The notes under the pieces were generated by a model. That model saw only the letters and a list, made by a program, of their open reading frames with translations, was not told the DNA's origin and did no database searches. Shown here in pieces: positions 50,308 through 59,532 of a DNA stretch of 64,000 nt. The translations under genes were made by a program, and so were the position numbers. Every line of letters begins with the position of its first letter. The first letter of the stretch is position 1. This DNA comes from Amycolatopsis viridis (GTDB lineage Bacteria; Actinomycetota; Actinomycetes; Mycobacteriales; Pseudonocardiaceae): assembly GCF_011758765.1 (NCBI RefSeq), contig NZ_JAANOU010000001.1:3844001-3908000 (forward strand). Direction: 5' to 3'.

Positions 50308-50344
50308 GCGGCACCACCCCGGACCCGCACCCGGCGGCCATCTG

Positions 50345-51508
50345 ATGACCGAACCCGTCACCCGCCATCGCGGTGCGCTACGGCCCCTGTACGCGGCCGG
50401 CTTCGTCACCGCCTTCGGGGCGCACAGCATCGCCGCCGGGCTCGGTGCCTACACCCACGGTCAGCACGCGTCGCTGCTCACGCTCGGGCTCCTGCTCGCG
50501 GTCTACGACGGGGCCGAGGTCGTGCTCAAACCCGTCTTCGGGTCGCTGGCCGACCGCGTCGGGCCGCGGCCGGTGCTGCTGGGCGGGCTGCTGGCGTTCG
50601 CGGTCGCGTCCGCGGCGTTCGCGGTGGCCGGCAATCCCGCGCTGGTCGGGCTGGCGCGCCTCGGTCAGGGCGCAGCCGCCGCGGCCTTCTCCCCCGCCGC
50701 CGGGGCGCTGGTCGCCCGGCTGTCCCCGGCGAAGCGGCAGGGCCGCGCGTTCGGCGGGTACGGCGCCTGGAAGGGCCTCGGCTACACGCTCGGGCCGGTC
50801 CTCGGCGGCGCGCTGATCACGCTGGGCGGGTTCCCGCTGCTGTTCGCCGTCCTCGCCGGGCTCGCGGTGGCGGCCGCGGTGTGGGCGGCCGTGGCGGTGC
50901 CCGCGGTGGCGCCGTTGCCCCGGGCGCGCGAGACGGTCGCCGGCCTGGTGCGGCGGCTGGGCCAGGGCGGTTTCCTCCGTCCGACCGCGGCACTCGCGGC
51001 CACGACCGGCGCACTGGCCGTCGGCGTCGGTTTCCTCCCGGTGAGCGGGGCGGCGGCCGGGCTCGGGCCGCTGGCGACCGGGGCGGCCGTATCGGTGCTC
51101 GCGGTGTGCTCGTCGCTGGTGCAGCCGTGGGCCGGGCGGGCCCGCGACGCCGGGCAGCTCCACGACGGCACCGGCATGGCCCTAGGGCTCGCCGCGGCCG
51201 CGGCCGGGCTGGCCGTCGCCGCGCTGGTGCCCGGGGCCGGCGGCGTGCTGGCCGCGGCGGTCGTCGTCGGCGCCGGGGTCGGTCTGGCCACCCCGCTCGG
51301 CTTCGCCCACCTGGCCGCGACGACGCCACCCGAACGCCTCGGCCAGACCATGGGTGCCGCCGAAGTCGGCCGCGAACTCGGCGACGCGGGCGCACCGCTG
51401 CTGGTCGGCGCGGTCGCCGTGGCGGCGTCGCTGGACGCGGGACTGCTCACCCTGGGGGCGCTGCTGGCGCTCACCGCCATCACGCTCGTCCTGGAGGGCC
51501 GCTCATGA
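50345..51508 (+). CDS. MFS transporter (12-TMS)
   Basis: The 387-residue transporter has about 12 hydrophobic segments with motif A GSLADRVGPRPVLLGG and a motif-C-like GPVLGGALI. The substrate is unknown. It starts 37 bases after the PAP2 gene and its TGA overlaps the ATG of the downstream lipoprotein gene (ATGA), so the pump and lipoprotein are coupled. Confidence 0.9.
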   Translation: MTEPVTRHRGALRPLYAAGFVTAFGAHSIAAGLGAYTHGQHASLLTLGLLLAVYDGAEVVLKPVFGSLADRVGPRPVLLGGLLAFAVASAAFAVAGNPALVGLARLGQGAAAAAFSPAAGALVARLSPAKRQGRAFGGYGAWKGLGYTLGPVLGGALITLGGFPLLFAVLAGLAVAAAVWAAVAVPAVAPLPRARETVAGLVRRLGQGGFLRPTAALAATTGALAVGVGFLPVSGAAAGLGPLATGAAVSVLAVCSSLVQPWAGRARDAGQLHDGTGMALGLAAAAAGLAVAALVPGAGGVLAAAVVVGAGVGLATPLGFAHLAATTPPERLGQTMGAAEVGRELGDAGAPLLVGAVAVAASLDAGLLTLGALLALTAITLVLEGRS

Positions 51509-52986
51509 AACGCACGGTCATCGCCGCGGTCGCGCTGCTCCTGGCGGCCTGCACGGCGCCGACGGTCGCACCGCCCCCGGCGCCCGCTCCGGCTCCGGCA
51601 CCCGCGCCCGGGGCCGAGCAGGGCACACCGGGCTGGGAGATCACGCATCCCGGGCGGGAGCACGCCATCGAGGGTTACGCCGACCGCACGAGCGCACTGC
51701 CCGGCGACACCGTGCGGTTGTTCGTGAGCACCACCGCCGCCCGGTTCACGGTGACCGCGTTCCGCATGGGCGCCTACCCCGGTTCGGCGGCGCGGCAGAC
51801 CTGGCAGTCCGGGCCGGTGCCGGGCCGGGTGCAGGCCGCCGCGGTGGTGCAGCCGCCGACGAGCACCGTGGTGGCGCCGTGGCAGCCGTCGCTGGAGGTG
51901 CCGACCGCGGGCTGGGCGCCGGGCGACTACCTGTTGCGGCTGGACGGCGACAACCAGGCCCAGCAGTACGTGCCGCTGACCGTGCGGACCCCGTCCAACG
52001 CGGGCCGCATCGTGCTGGTCAACGCCGTCACCACCTGGCAGGCGTACAACCGCTGGGGCGGCTACAGCCTCTACGACTCGCCGAGCGGCAGGAAGGCGGA
52101 GCGGTCCCGGGCCGTCTCGTTCGACCGCCCCTACCAGGCGCGCGACATGCAGGGCGCCGGCGACTTCCGGTACTTCGAGCTGCCCATGGTGCGCTTCGCG
52201 GAGGGCCTGGGCCTGCCGCTGGGGTATGCGACCGATGTGGACCTGCACGCCGATCCGCACCTGCTGGACGGCGCCCGCGCCGTGGTCACCCTGGGCCACG
52301 ACGAGTACTGGTCGAGCGCGATGCGCGCGAACGTCACCGCGGCCCGGGACCGGGGGGTGAACCTGGCGTTCCTCGGCGGCAACGAGATCTACCGGCACAT
52401 CCGGTTCGCCCCAACCGCCACCGGCGCGGACCGGCTGGAGATCGACTACAAGTCGTTCACCGAGGACCCGGCGCACCTGACCGACCCGATGGAGGCGACA
52501 CCGGAGTGGCGCTCGCCGCCGTTCCCCCGGCCGGAAAGCGTGCTGCTGGGCAACTACTACCAGTGCAACCCGGTGCACGCCGACCTCGTCACCGCGAACG
52601 AGCAGAACTGGCTGCTCAGCGGCATCGTCCACAACGGACAGCACCTGCGCGGCCTGGTGGGCAACGAGTACGAGCGGGTGGACCTCTCGGTGCCGACACC
52701 GCGGCCGATCGAGGTGCTGTTCCACTCACCCTTGACGTGCGGCGGGAAACCGGACTTCGCGGACGCCACCTACTACACGACCGCCTCCGGGGCGGCCGTG
52801 TTCTCCGCGGGCACGCAGTACTGGATCTGCGGACTCGACCCCGGCTGCCCCGAGTCCGGTGCCGACCCGGCCGTGCACACGGCCGTCACCGCCATCACGA
52901 CCCGGCTGCTGCGGGCCTTCGCCGACGGTCCCACCGGCACCACCCACCCCGCCACCGACAACCTCGCCGCGCTCGGGGTGCACTGA
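51505..52986 (+). CDS. Lipoprotein with N,N-dimethylformamidase large-subunit-like domain
   Basis: The 493-residue protein has a lipobox (LLLAAC), an Ala/Pro linker and a large domain with HDEYWSSAM, GGNEIYRHIRF and NYYQCNP motifs that resemble the beta (large) subunit of N,N-dimethylformamidase. The small subunit gene is absent and the protein is exported, so amide hydrolysis of dimethylformamide is unlikely; homologues of this kind are widespread in actinobacteria with unknown roles. It is translationally coupled to the MFS pump. Confidence 0.8.
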   Translation: MKRTVIAAVALLLAACTAPTVAPPPAPAPAPAPAPGAEQGTPGWEITHPGREHAIEGYADRTSALPGDTVRLFVSTTAARFTVTAFRMGAYPGSAARQTWQSGPVPGRVQAAAVVQPPTSTVVAPWQPSLEVPTAGWAPGDYLLRLDGDNQAQQYVPLTVRTPSNAGRIVLVNAVTTWQAYNRWGGYSLYDSPSGRKAERSRAVSFDRPYQARDMQGAGDFRYFELPMVRFAEGLGLPLGYATDVDLHADPHLLDGARAVVTLGHDEYWSSAMRANVTAARDRGVNLAFLGGNEIYRHIRFAPTATGADRLEIDYKSFTEDPAHLTDPMEATPEWRSPPFPRPESVLLGNYYQCNPVHADLVTANEQNWLLSGIVHNGQHLRGLVGNEYERVDLSVPTPRPIEVLFHSPLTCGGKPDFADATYYTTASGAAVFSAGTQYWICGLDPGCPESGADPAVHTAVTAITTRLLRAFADGPTGTTHPATDNLAALGVH

Positions 52987-53124
52987 CCGAACAGGACTCC
53001 CGGCCCGGCCGGTTTTCCCGCCTGCCGGCCAGTTCCGGCACCACTTCGCGAACGGATTACGCCGGTCACGGTGGTGGCGGGTTTCCGCCAGCCTTACGCC
53101 GTTCCCACCCCTAGCGTCGGTGCC

Positions 53125-54321
53125 GTGCAAACCACTCTTTCGCCTGCCCCGCAGGTGCTGCGCGCGCCGGTCGTGGGGTTCCTGACGCTCGCCGCCGCCC
53201 TCGGCACGGCCACCCTCTACGCGCTGCAACCCTCGATCGCGGAGGTGGCGGGGGCGCTGCGGGTCCCGGCGGCTCTGGTCGGCTCGGTGCTCGCGTGCGG
53301 ACCGGTCGGGTATCTCGCCGGTCTCGCGGTGCTGGTCCCGCTCGTGGACCGGTTCCCGCCGCGCACCGTGGTGGCCGCGCAGTTCGCCGCGCTCGCCGTC
53401 GCCCTGGCCCTGGCGGCGGCCGCCGGTTCCGCCGTGGTGCTCGGAGTGGTGCTCGCCGCGATCGGCGCCGGCTCCGCGGTGGGCGCGCAGCTGAGCTCGG
53501 TGGCAGGCCGGTTCGCCGATCCCCGGCGCCGGGCCACCGTCCTCGGGGTGGTGACCTCGGGTATCTCCGCGGGAATCCTCGCCGGGCGGATCGGTGGCGG
53601 CTGGCTGACCGGGCTGATCGGCTGGCGCGCCATGCTTCTGGTCTTCGCGATCGCGTGCGCCGCCATCGCGATCGCCGCCCGGTTGGCGCTGCCCGCCGCG
53701 GTGGGCAGCGCCGGAACCGGTTACCTGGCCACGCTGCGCGGGTTGCCGCGGCTCTACGTCCGTTTCCCGCTGCTGCGGCTCGCCGCCACCCGCGGCGCCC
53801 TCTGGTTCTTCGCGTTCTGCGCCGTGTGGGCGGGCATCGCGGTCGCGTTGTCCCAGCCGCCGTTCTCGTATTCACCGGAGCGGATCGGCGCGTATGCGGC
53901 GGCCGGGTTGCTCGGCATCGCCGGCACCCGGGTCGCCGGCCCCTGGACCGACCGGGCGGGGGCGCGACGGGTGATCCTCGCCGGACTCGCCCTCGCCGCC
54001 GCGTCGGCGGTGGCGCTCGCCGTGTGCCTGGCGAACACGGCCCTCACCCTGGTGTGCCTCGGCCTGTTCGACGCCGGGCTGTTCGCGGCCCAGGTGGCCA
54101 ACCAGAGCACCGTGCTCGCGCTCGACCCGGCGGCGCCCGCCCGGTTCAACAGCGCCTACATGGTCGTCTACTTCGTCGGCGGCAGCCTCGGCACCGCAGC
54201 TGGTGCGGCCGCCGTGGGCTGGTTCGGCTGGCCCGCCACCGCGGCCGTCGGCGCGGTGGCGATCCTCGTCGCCGCGGCGATCACCGCGGCCCGCCGGTCC
54301 GCGGGTGTCACCCCTCGGTGA
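53125..54321 (+). CDS. MFS transporter (12-TMS)
   Basis: The 398-residue transporter has about 12 hydrophobic segments, and the loop after segment 2 reads LVDRFPPRTVV. The GTG at 53125 is seven bases after TAGCGT and gives a short cytoplasmic N-terminus; an upstream ATG at 53071 would add 18 residues. Its end overlaps the convergent ABC-F gene by 14 bases. The substrate is unknown. Confidence 0.88.
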   Translation: MQTTLSPAPQVLRAPVVGFLTLAAALGTATLYALQPSIAEVAGALRVPAALVGSVLACGPVGYLAGLAVLVPLVDRFPPRTVVAAQFAALAVALALAAAAGSAVVLGVVLAAIGAGSAVGAQLSSVAGRFADPRRRATVLGVVTSGISAGILAGRIGGGWLTGLIGWRAMLLVFAIACAAIAIAARLALPAAVGSAGTGYLATLRGLPRLYVRFPLLRLAATRGALWFFAFCAVWAGIAVALSQPPFSYSPERIGAYAAAGLLGIAGTRVAGPWTDRAGARRVILAGLALAAASAVALAVCLANTALTLVCLGLFDAGLFAAQVANQSTVLALDPAAPARFNSAYMVVYFVGGSLGTAAGAAAVGWFGWPATAAVGAVAILVAAAITAARRSAGVTPR

Positions 54322-55945
54322 CCGTGCCGTCGGCAACCGCCAGCCGGCGGGTGAGGCGCACCGCGTCGAGCATGCGGCGGTCGTGGGTCACCAGCAGCAG
54401 CGTGCCCGGGAAACCGTCCACAGCGGACTCGAGCTGTTCGATCGCGGGCAGGTCCAGGTGGTTGGTCGGTTCGTCGAGCACCAGCAGGTTGACCCCGCGC
54501 GCCTGCAACAGCGCCAGCGCCGCGCGGGTGCGTTCGCCGGGCGACAGGGTCGCGGCCGGGCGCAGCACGTGCGCGGCCGCGAGCCCGAACTTGGCCAGCA
54601 GGGTGCGGACGTCGGCGTCGGCGAACTCCGGGACCTCCCGCGCGAACGCCTCGGCCAGCGGGAGGTCGCCGAGGAACAACCGCCGCGCCTGGTCGACCTC
54701 GCCGACCCGCACCCCGGGGCCGAGCGCGGCGGTGCCCTCGTCCAGCGGGACCCGGCCGAGCAGCGCGGCCAGCAGGGTCGACTTGCCGGCGCCGTTGGCC
54801 CCGGTGATCGCGACCCGGTCCGCCCAGTCGATCTGCAGATCCACCGGCCCGAGCGTGAACCGGCCGCGGCGGACCACCGCCGACCGCAGCGTCGCCACCA
54901 CGGTGCCGGCCCGCGGGGCCGCGGCGATCTCCATCCGCAGCTCCCACTCCTTGCGCGGCTCCTCCACGACCTCCAGGCGTTCGATCATCCGGTCGGTCTG
55001 GCGGGCCTTCGCGGCCTGCTTCTCGGTGGACTCGGCGCGGAACTTGCGGCCGCTCTTGTCGTTGTCCCCGGCCTTGCGGCGCGCGTTGCGGACGCCCTTC
55101 TCCATCCAGGCGCGCTGCGTCCGCGCCCGCGTTTCCAGCGCCGCACGGGTCGCCGCGTACTCCTCGTAGTCCGCGCGGGCGTGCCGCCGGGCCACCGCGC
55201 GCTCCTCCAGGTAGGCGGTGTACCCGCCGCCGTAGAGCCGCACCTGCTGCTGCGGCAGGTCCAGCTCCAGCACGCGGTCGACGGTGCGGGCGAGGAACTC
55301 GCGGTCGTGGCTGACCAGCACGGTGGCCGCCCGCAGGCCGGTGACGAACCGCTCGAGCCGGTCCAGCCCGTCCAGGTCGAGGTCGTTGGTGGGTTCGTCG
55401 AGCAGGAACACGTCGTAGCGGCTGAGCAGCAGCGACGCCAGCCCGGCGCGGGCCGCCTGCCCGCCGGACAGCGACGTCATGGGCTGGTCCAGGTCGACCG
55501 TCAGGCCCAGCTCCTCGGTCACCTCCGCCGCCCGGTGGTCGAGGTCGGCGCCACCGAGCGCGAGCCAGCGGTCGAGGGCCACCGCGTAGCGGTCGTCGGC
55601 ACCCGCGGCTCCGGCGGTCAGCGCCTCGGTGGCGGCGTCCAGTTCCGCCTGCGCGGCGGCGACGGAGGTGCGCCGGGCCAGGAACGCACGCACCGACTCG
55701 CCCGGACGGCGGTCCGGTTCCTGCGGCAGGTGCCCGACCGTGGCGGTCGGCGGGGTGAGCCGCACCTCGCCGCGCTCGGGGCGGGCCAGGCCGGCGAGGA
55801 TCCGCAGCAGCGTCGACTTGCCCGCCCCGTTGACGCCGACGAGCCCGACGACGTCGCCCGGCGCGACGACGAGGTCGAGGCCGGAGAAGAGGACGCGGGG
55901 CCCGTGCCCCGCGGTCAGGCCGGTCGCCAGGAGGGTCGCACTCAC
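54308..55945 (-). CDS. ABC-F family ATPase
   Basis: The 545-residue protein has two ABC domains with Walker A GVNGAGKST (near 40) and GANGAGKST (near 385), signatures LSGGQAARAG and LSPGERTRAA, and Walker B VFLLDEPTNDLDL and LVLDEPTNHLDL. The linker between the domains is highly charged. It differs from the ABC-F at 29420 in sequence, and no leader peptide is visible upstream because the GTG start abuts the dead vapC gene. It is a translation factor or a drug-resistance protein. Confidence 0.9.
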   Translation of the reverse strand: MSATLLATGLTAGHGPRVLFSGLDLVVAPGDVVGLVGVNGAGKSTLLRILAGLARPERGEVRLTPPTATVGHLPQEPDRRPGESVRAFLARRTSVAAAQAELDAATEALTAGAAGADDRYAVALDRWLALGGADLDHRAAEVTEELGLTVDLDQPMTSLSGGQAARAGLASLLLSRYDVFLLDEPTNDLDLDGLDRLERFVTGLRAATVLVSHDREFLARTVDRVLELDLPQQQVRLYGGGYTAYLEERAVARRHARADYEEYAATRAALETRARTQRAWMEKGVRNARRKAGDNDKSGRKFRAESTEKQAAKARQTDRMIERLEVVEEPRKEWELRMEIAAAPRAGTVVATLRSAVVRRGRFTLGPVDLQIDWADRVAITGANGAGKSTLLAALLGRVPLDEGTAALGPGVRVGEVDQARRLFLGDLPLAEAFAREVPEFADADVRTLLAKFGLAAAHVLRPAATLSPGERTRAALALLQARGVNLLVLDEPTNHLDLPAIEQLESAVDGFPGTLLLVTHDRRMLDAVRLTRRLAVADGTVTEG

Positions 55946-56323
55946 CCGGCAACCCTAATCGTTGCGCCAGACCTTGGTCGAAGGGTGACCAGGCGGCCGC
56001 CCCGACTCCGCGCCAGATGCGCGAGATACGCGTCGGCCACCTGACGGTGCCCGAAGACACCGTCCAACAGCACCTCGCCGTAGGACAACCGAGTCCGGCC
56101 AGAACGTGTGCCGGTCGCTGCGCCGCAACGCTGCCAGTACCGCTTGCGCACTGCCCGCGGTCTGCCCTTCCCGAAGCTACAGGCGGATCAGGCTGCCCTC
56201 GGTGATCGGGCAGGTGGCGAACGTGTCCTCGCTCTCGGTGAACCACGCCTCCGCGGACCGGTGGTGCACGTGGTCGGCCACCACCAGCGCGACCAGCACG
56301 TTGGCGTCGAGGAGGTGCGTCAC
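55943..56323 (-). pseudogene. Broken VapC-type PIN-domain toxin
   Basis: Reading leftward from a GTG that overlaps the antitoxin stop, the frame encodes MTHLLDANVLVALVVADH, the PIN N-terminus with its first catalytic Asp. It is then interrupted by an in-frame TAG near 56175. Sequence resumes as LREGQTAGSAQAVLAALRRS, shifts frame by an extra base near 56090 to give LSYGEVLLDGVFGHRQVADA, and shifts again near 55990 to FDQGLAQRLGLPGE. The pieces align to a single PIN protein of about 125 residues carrying one stop and two single-base insertions. It cannot make active toxin. Confidence 0.85.
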
Positions 56324-56547
56324 TGATCGTCGTCCAGGGCACGAACGTCCTCGGTCGTGATGACCTTGCCCAGGCTGACCACCGGCAAGCCGGTGGACGG
56401 GCTCTGAGTCACCCCCGGCACCTTCCCCTGGCCCAGCCCCCGGCGCATGAGCTCCGCCACGATCTCGCTCAACGTGCGGGACGTGTCGCGAGCGATCGAC
56501 AGCGCCTGCCGATGCAGTTCCTCGGGCAGATCAATGGTGGTGCGCAC
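56320..56547 (-). CDS. VapB-type antitoxin (ribbon-helix-helix)
   Basis: The 75-residue protein opens with a ribbon-helix-helix pattern (RTTIDLPEELHRQALSIARD, then SRTLSEIVAELMRRGL) and has a C-terminal toxin-binding tail. It is intact and starts with GTG at 56547. The dead vapC begins within its stop codon. A perfect palindrome upstream is its likely operator, so it may persist as a DNA-binding protein. Confidence 0.85.
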   Translation of the reverse strand: MRTTIDLPEELHRQALSIARDTSRTLSEIVAELMRRGLGQGKVPGVTQSPSTGLPVVSLGKVITTEDVRALDDDQ

Positions 56548-56566
56548 TCTTGCATCATGACACCTC

Positions 56567-56580
56567 TGCATCAAGATGCA
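56567..56580. promoter_or_regulatory. Palindromic operator of the VapB antitoxin
   Basis: TGCATC-AA-GATGCA is a perfect six-base inverted repeat 20 bases upstream of the antitoxin start; an additional half-site TGCATCA begins at 56551, 16 bases away. Ribbon-helix-helix antitoxins bind such paired half-sites. The palindrome lies just past the stop of the P450 gene. Confidence 0.7.
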
Positions 56581-56585
56581 CACCG

Positions 56586-57788
56586 CTACTGGTCCCAGGT
56601 GAGCAGCATCCGCTCCGGCCCGCGGGTGACCATCCCTTCCTTCCACGCGACGCCCGCGTCGCCCTCGGCGAAACGCAGGCCGGGCAGGCGGCGCAGCAGC
56701 GTGCCCAGCGCGACCTGGAGCTCCATCCGGGCCAGCGGGGCGCCGAGGCAGTGGTGGACGCCGTGCCCGAACCCGATGTGCGAGGTGTCCCGGCGGCGCA
56801 GGTCCAGCCGGTCGGGCTCGGGGAAAGCGTTTTCGTCGCGGTTCGCCGAGGCGAGCGCGGGCAGGACCGCCTCCCCGGCCCGCACCGTCACCCCGCCCAG
56901 CTCGACGTCCTCCAGCGCGTACCGCGCGAAGCCGGCACCGACCCCCAGCGGCACGAACCGCATCAGCTCCTCGACCGCCTTCGGCACCAGGCTCAGGTCC
57001 GCGCGCAGCACCGCCAGCTGGTCCGGGTGCCCGAGGAGGGTGTAGACGAAGTTCGGGATCTGCGACGCCGTGGTCTCGTGCCCGGCGACCAGCAGCCCCA
57101 TCGCGAGCATGACCAGTTCCTCTTCGGACAGCCGGTCCTCGTCGTCCCGCGCGGCGACCAGCCCGCTGAGGAGGTCGTCGCGCGGCTGCGCCCGCCGCTG
57201 CGCGATCAGGCCCTCCAGGTAGGCCCGCATGCGCCCGGTGCACTCCTGCACCTCCTCGGGCGGGTACTTCGTGGTGGACAGGAACGCGTCGGACCAGTAC
57301 CGGAAGTCGCCGCGGTCGGCGTAGGGGACGCCGAGCAGCTCGCAGATCACGGTCACCGGCACCGGCAGCCCGAAGGACTCCACCAGGTCGGCCGGCGGGC
57401 CGGTGGCCACCATCTCGTCGACGAGACCGTCGGCGATCTCCTGCACCCGCGGTCGCAGTTGCTCGATGCGCCGCACCGTAAAGGCCTTCATGACGAGCCT
57501 GCGCAGGCGGCTGTGGTCGGGCGGATCCATGCTGAGGATGCCGCCGGGCAGCGAACGCTGCGGGCGCATGCGCGGCTCGTCGTGCTCCAGGCTCGCCGCC
57601 CGGCTGAACCGCGGATCGCCGAGCACGACCTTGACGTCCTCGTACCGGGTCGCCAGCCAGCCCGGTTCACCGTAGGGCAACCGCACCCGGACCAGCGGCT
57701 GGTTCGCACGCAGATCGGCGAACAACGGCTCCATGTCCAGCCGCTCCGGCTCGCCGAACGGGTAGCTGCGGGGTTCCGCGGTGGTCAT
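56586..57788 (-). CDS. Cytochrome P450
   Basis: The 400-residue soluble P450 has the I-helix motif AGHETT (near 240), the K-helix ExxR in EELMRF (near 285) and the heme loop FGHGVHHCLGA with the ligand Cys near 345. The bacterial class I layout requires a ferredoxin and reductase from elsewhere. The ATG at 57788 follows GAGGAG. It is the last gene of a leftward set HxlR-SRPBCC-LLM-P450; a 135-base gap separates it from the LLM gene. Substrate unknown. Confidence 0.93.
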   Translation of the reverse strand: MTTAEPRSYPFGEPERLDMEPLFADLRANQPLVRVRLPYGEPGWLATRYEDVKVVLGDPRFSRAASLEHDEPRMRPQRSLPGGILSMDPPDHSRLRRLVMKAFTVRRIEQLRPRVQEIADGLVDEMVATGPPADLVESFGLPVPVTVICELLGVPYADRGDFRYWSDAFLSTTKYPPEEVQECTGRMRAYLEGLIAQRRAQPRDDLLSGLVAARDDEDRLSEEELVMLAMGLLVAGHETTASQIPNFVYTLLGHPDQLAVLRADLSLVPKAVEELMRFVPLGVGAGFARYALEDVELGGVTVRAGEAVLPALASANRDENAFPEPDRLDLRRRDTSHIGFGHGVHHCLGAPLARMELQVALGTLLRRLPGLRFAEGDAGVAWKEGMVTRGPERMLLTWDQ

Positions 57789-57923
57789 CAGCAACTCCTC
57801 GGCGGGTGAACCGGTGGATTTCCCACCTCTGTCCAGACCATTGGACTGACCCGGCGCCGCGGCCGCAAGCCCCCGATCGCCGTAGCCGCCGGTCACACTC
57901 CGCGCTGGCGGGCACGCCGCGAA

Positions 57924-58973
57924 TCAGCGGGTGCCGGCCTCCCGCACCAGCTCGATGGCCTTGCCGAGGGTGGCCAGCCGCGCGTCCAGGCCGTCCCCCG
58001 CCGGGTACAGGCGCACCGTGTCCACCCCGGCGTCCCGCCAGACCCGCAGCCGCTCGCGCACCATCGGCTCGGTCCCGATGAGCGTCGTGGCGAGGACCAT
58101 GTCGTCGGTGACCAGCCCGGCCGCGCCGTCCCGGTCCCCGGCCTGCCACCGCTCGCGCACCTCGGCCGCGACCTCGGCCCAGCCCTGCCTGCTGTAGGCG
58201 CGGTTGTAGAAGTTGGCCGAGGCCGAGCCCATGCCGCCGAGGCTGAACGCCAGCTCCTTCTTCCGGCCGGCCACCATCGCCCGCAGCGCGTCCTCGTCCC
58301 GGGCGAACGCGACCTCGGCGCCCTGGCACACATCCAGGTCGGCCCGCGACCGCCCGGCGCGCGCCAGCCCGTCGTCCAGGTGCGCGAAGTACGCCCGCGC
58401 GGCGCCCTCCGGGACGAAACTCGTGCCCAGCCAGCCGTCGGCGATCTCCCCGGTCAGCCGGAGCATCGCCGGGGACAGCGTCGCCAGGTACACCGGGATC
58501 TCGTGCTCGGCGCGCATCGACAGCCGCATCGGCACCCCCTCGCCACCCGGCAGCGGGATCCGGTAGGCCGCCCCGTCGTAGCTGATCCGGCCGCCGTCGA
58601 GCACCCGCCGGACGATCTCCACGGTCTCCCGCACCCGGATCAGCGGCCGGGCGAACGGCACCCCGTGCAGCCCTTCGATCACCTGCGGGCCGGACGCGCC
58701 CAGGCCCAGCAGAAATCTGCCACCGGACAGATTGGACAGTGTGATCGCGGTCTGCGCCACGGCGACCGGTGTCCGGGTGCCCACCTGAATGATGCCGGTG
58801 CCGAGCACCATCCGTTCCGTGCGCGCGGCGAGGTAGCCCACAGTGGACGGTGCGTCGGAGCCCCACGCCTCGGCGACCCAGCAGACGTCGAGGCCGAGTT
58901 TCTCCGCCTCGACCACGAAGTCCGCGACCTCGCCGAAGCCGCTGGAGGCCTCGACGGTCGTCGCCGTGCGCAT
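57924..58973 (-). CDS. LLM-class F420-dependent oxidoreductase
   Basis: The 349-residue protein has the luciferase-like TIM-barrel pattern (FVVEAEKLGLDVCWVAEAWG and SGGRFLLGLGASGPQVIEG) of F420-dependent LLM enzymes. These oxidise or reduce alcohols, ketones or aromatic compounds. The ATG lies inside the stop of the SRPBCC gene (TGATG), so both are co-translated. Confidence 0.9.
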   Translation of the reverse strand: MRTATTVEASSGFGEVADFVVEAEKLGLDVCWVAEAWGSDAPSTVGYLAARTERMVLGTGIIQVGTRTPVAVAQTAITLSNLSGGRFLLGLGASGPQVIEGLHGVPFARPLIRVRETVEIVRRVLDGGRISYDGAAYRIPLPGGEGVPMRLSMRAEHEIPVYLATLSPAMLRLTGEIADGWLGTSFVPEGAARAYFAHLDDGLARAGRSRADLDVCQGAEVAFARDEDALRAMVAGRKKELAFSLGGMGSASANFYNRAYSRQGWAEVAAEVRERWQAGDRDGAAGLVTDDMVLATTLIGTEPMVRERLRVWRDAGVDTVRLYPAGDGLDARLATLGKAIELVREAGTR

Positions 58974-59479
58974 CAGCCTTCGGCCCGCCGCTTGAGGTGT
59001 TCGAGCGTGGTGGCCATGTTGCGTTCGAACTCGCGCAGCCGCACGAAGACGATCTTCTGTTCCTTGTCCGGCATCCGCTCGATCGCCAGCGACAGCCCGG
59101 AAGGACCCGGTCCCAGCTGCATCCACTGCGACAGCTCCGTGCCACCGTCGCGCGGGTCCAGCCGGAACCGCCAGAGCGCACTGGGCCGGTCCGGGTCCGC
59201 GACCGCCCAGGCGAACACCCGCCCGGGCTCCAGCTCCACGACGTGCGACGTGCTCGCCCACTCCCCCAGCGCCTCGTGCCGGCTCCGGCCCACGAACCGC
59301 GCGCCCAGTGCCGGCCCGGTCGCGCCGTCGAGCCACTCGACCGACTGGAGCTCCTCGCTCATCTCCGGCATCAGCCCGATGTCGGTCACCAGCGCCCACA
59401 CCCGCTCCGGCGGGGCGGCGACCCACGTCCGCACCTCCACCGTCGGGGTGTCCGCGTAGCGCGCGCCCGTCCACTCCAT
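58973..59479 (-). CDS. SRPBCC family protein
   Basis: The 168-residue protein has the START-like pattern VEVRTWVAAPPERVWALVTD and LGARFVGRSRHEALGEW of polyketide-cyclase/dehydrase type SRPBCC domains, which bind hydrophobic ligands. It lies between the HxlR regulator and the LLM gene and overlaps the latter by one base. It may hold the substrate of the LLM or P450 enzyme; this is inference. Confidence 0.87.
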   Translation of the reverse strand: MEWTGARYADTPTVEVRTWVAAPPERVWALVTDIGLMPEMSEELQSVEWLDGATGPALGARFVGRSRHEALGEWASTSHVVELEPGRVFAWAVADPDRPSALWRFRLDPRDGGTELSQWMQLGPGPSGLSLAIERMPDKEQKIVFVRLREFERNMATTLEHLKRRAEG

Positions 59480-59532
59480 CGCGGCCGTCCTCCTCGTCAC
59501 CGGGTCCGGCCACCACAGTTGCTTAACGAGAC

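Noticed and set aside
54168-56342. Long minus-strand open frame covering the second ABC-F gene and the VapC remnant
   Set aside because: Alternate frame of the ABC-F gene. Only its first part overlaps VapC pieces; it does not encode a coherent protein.
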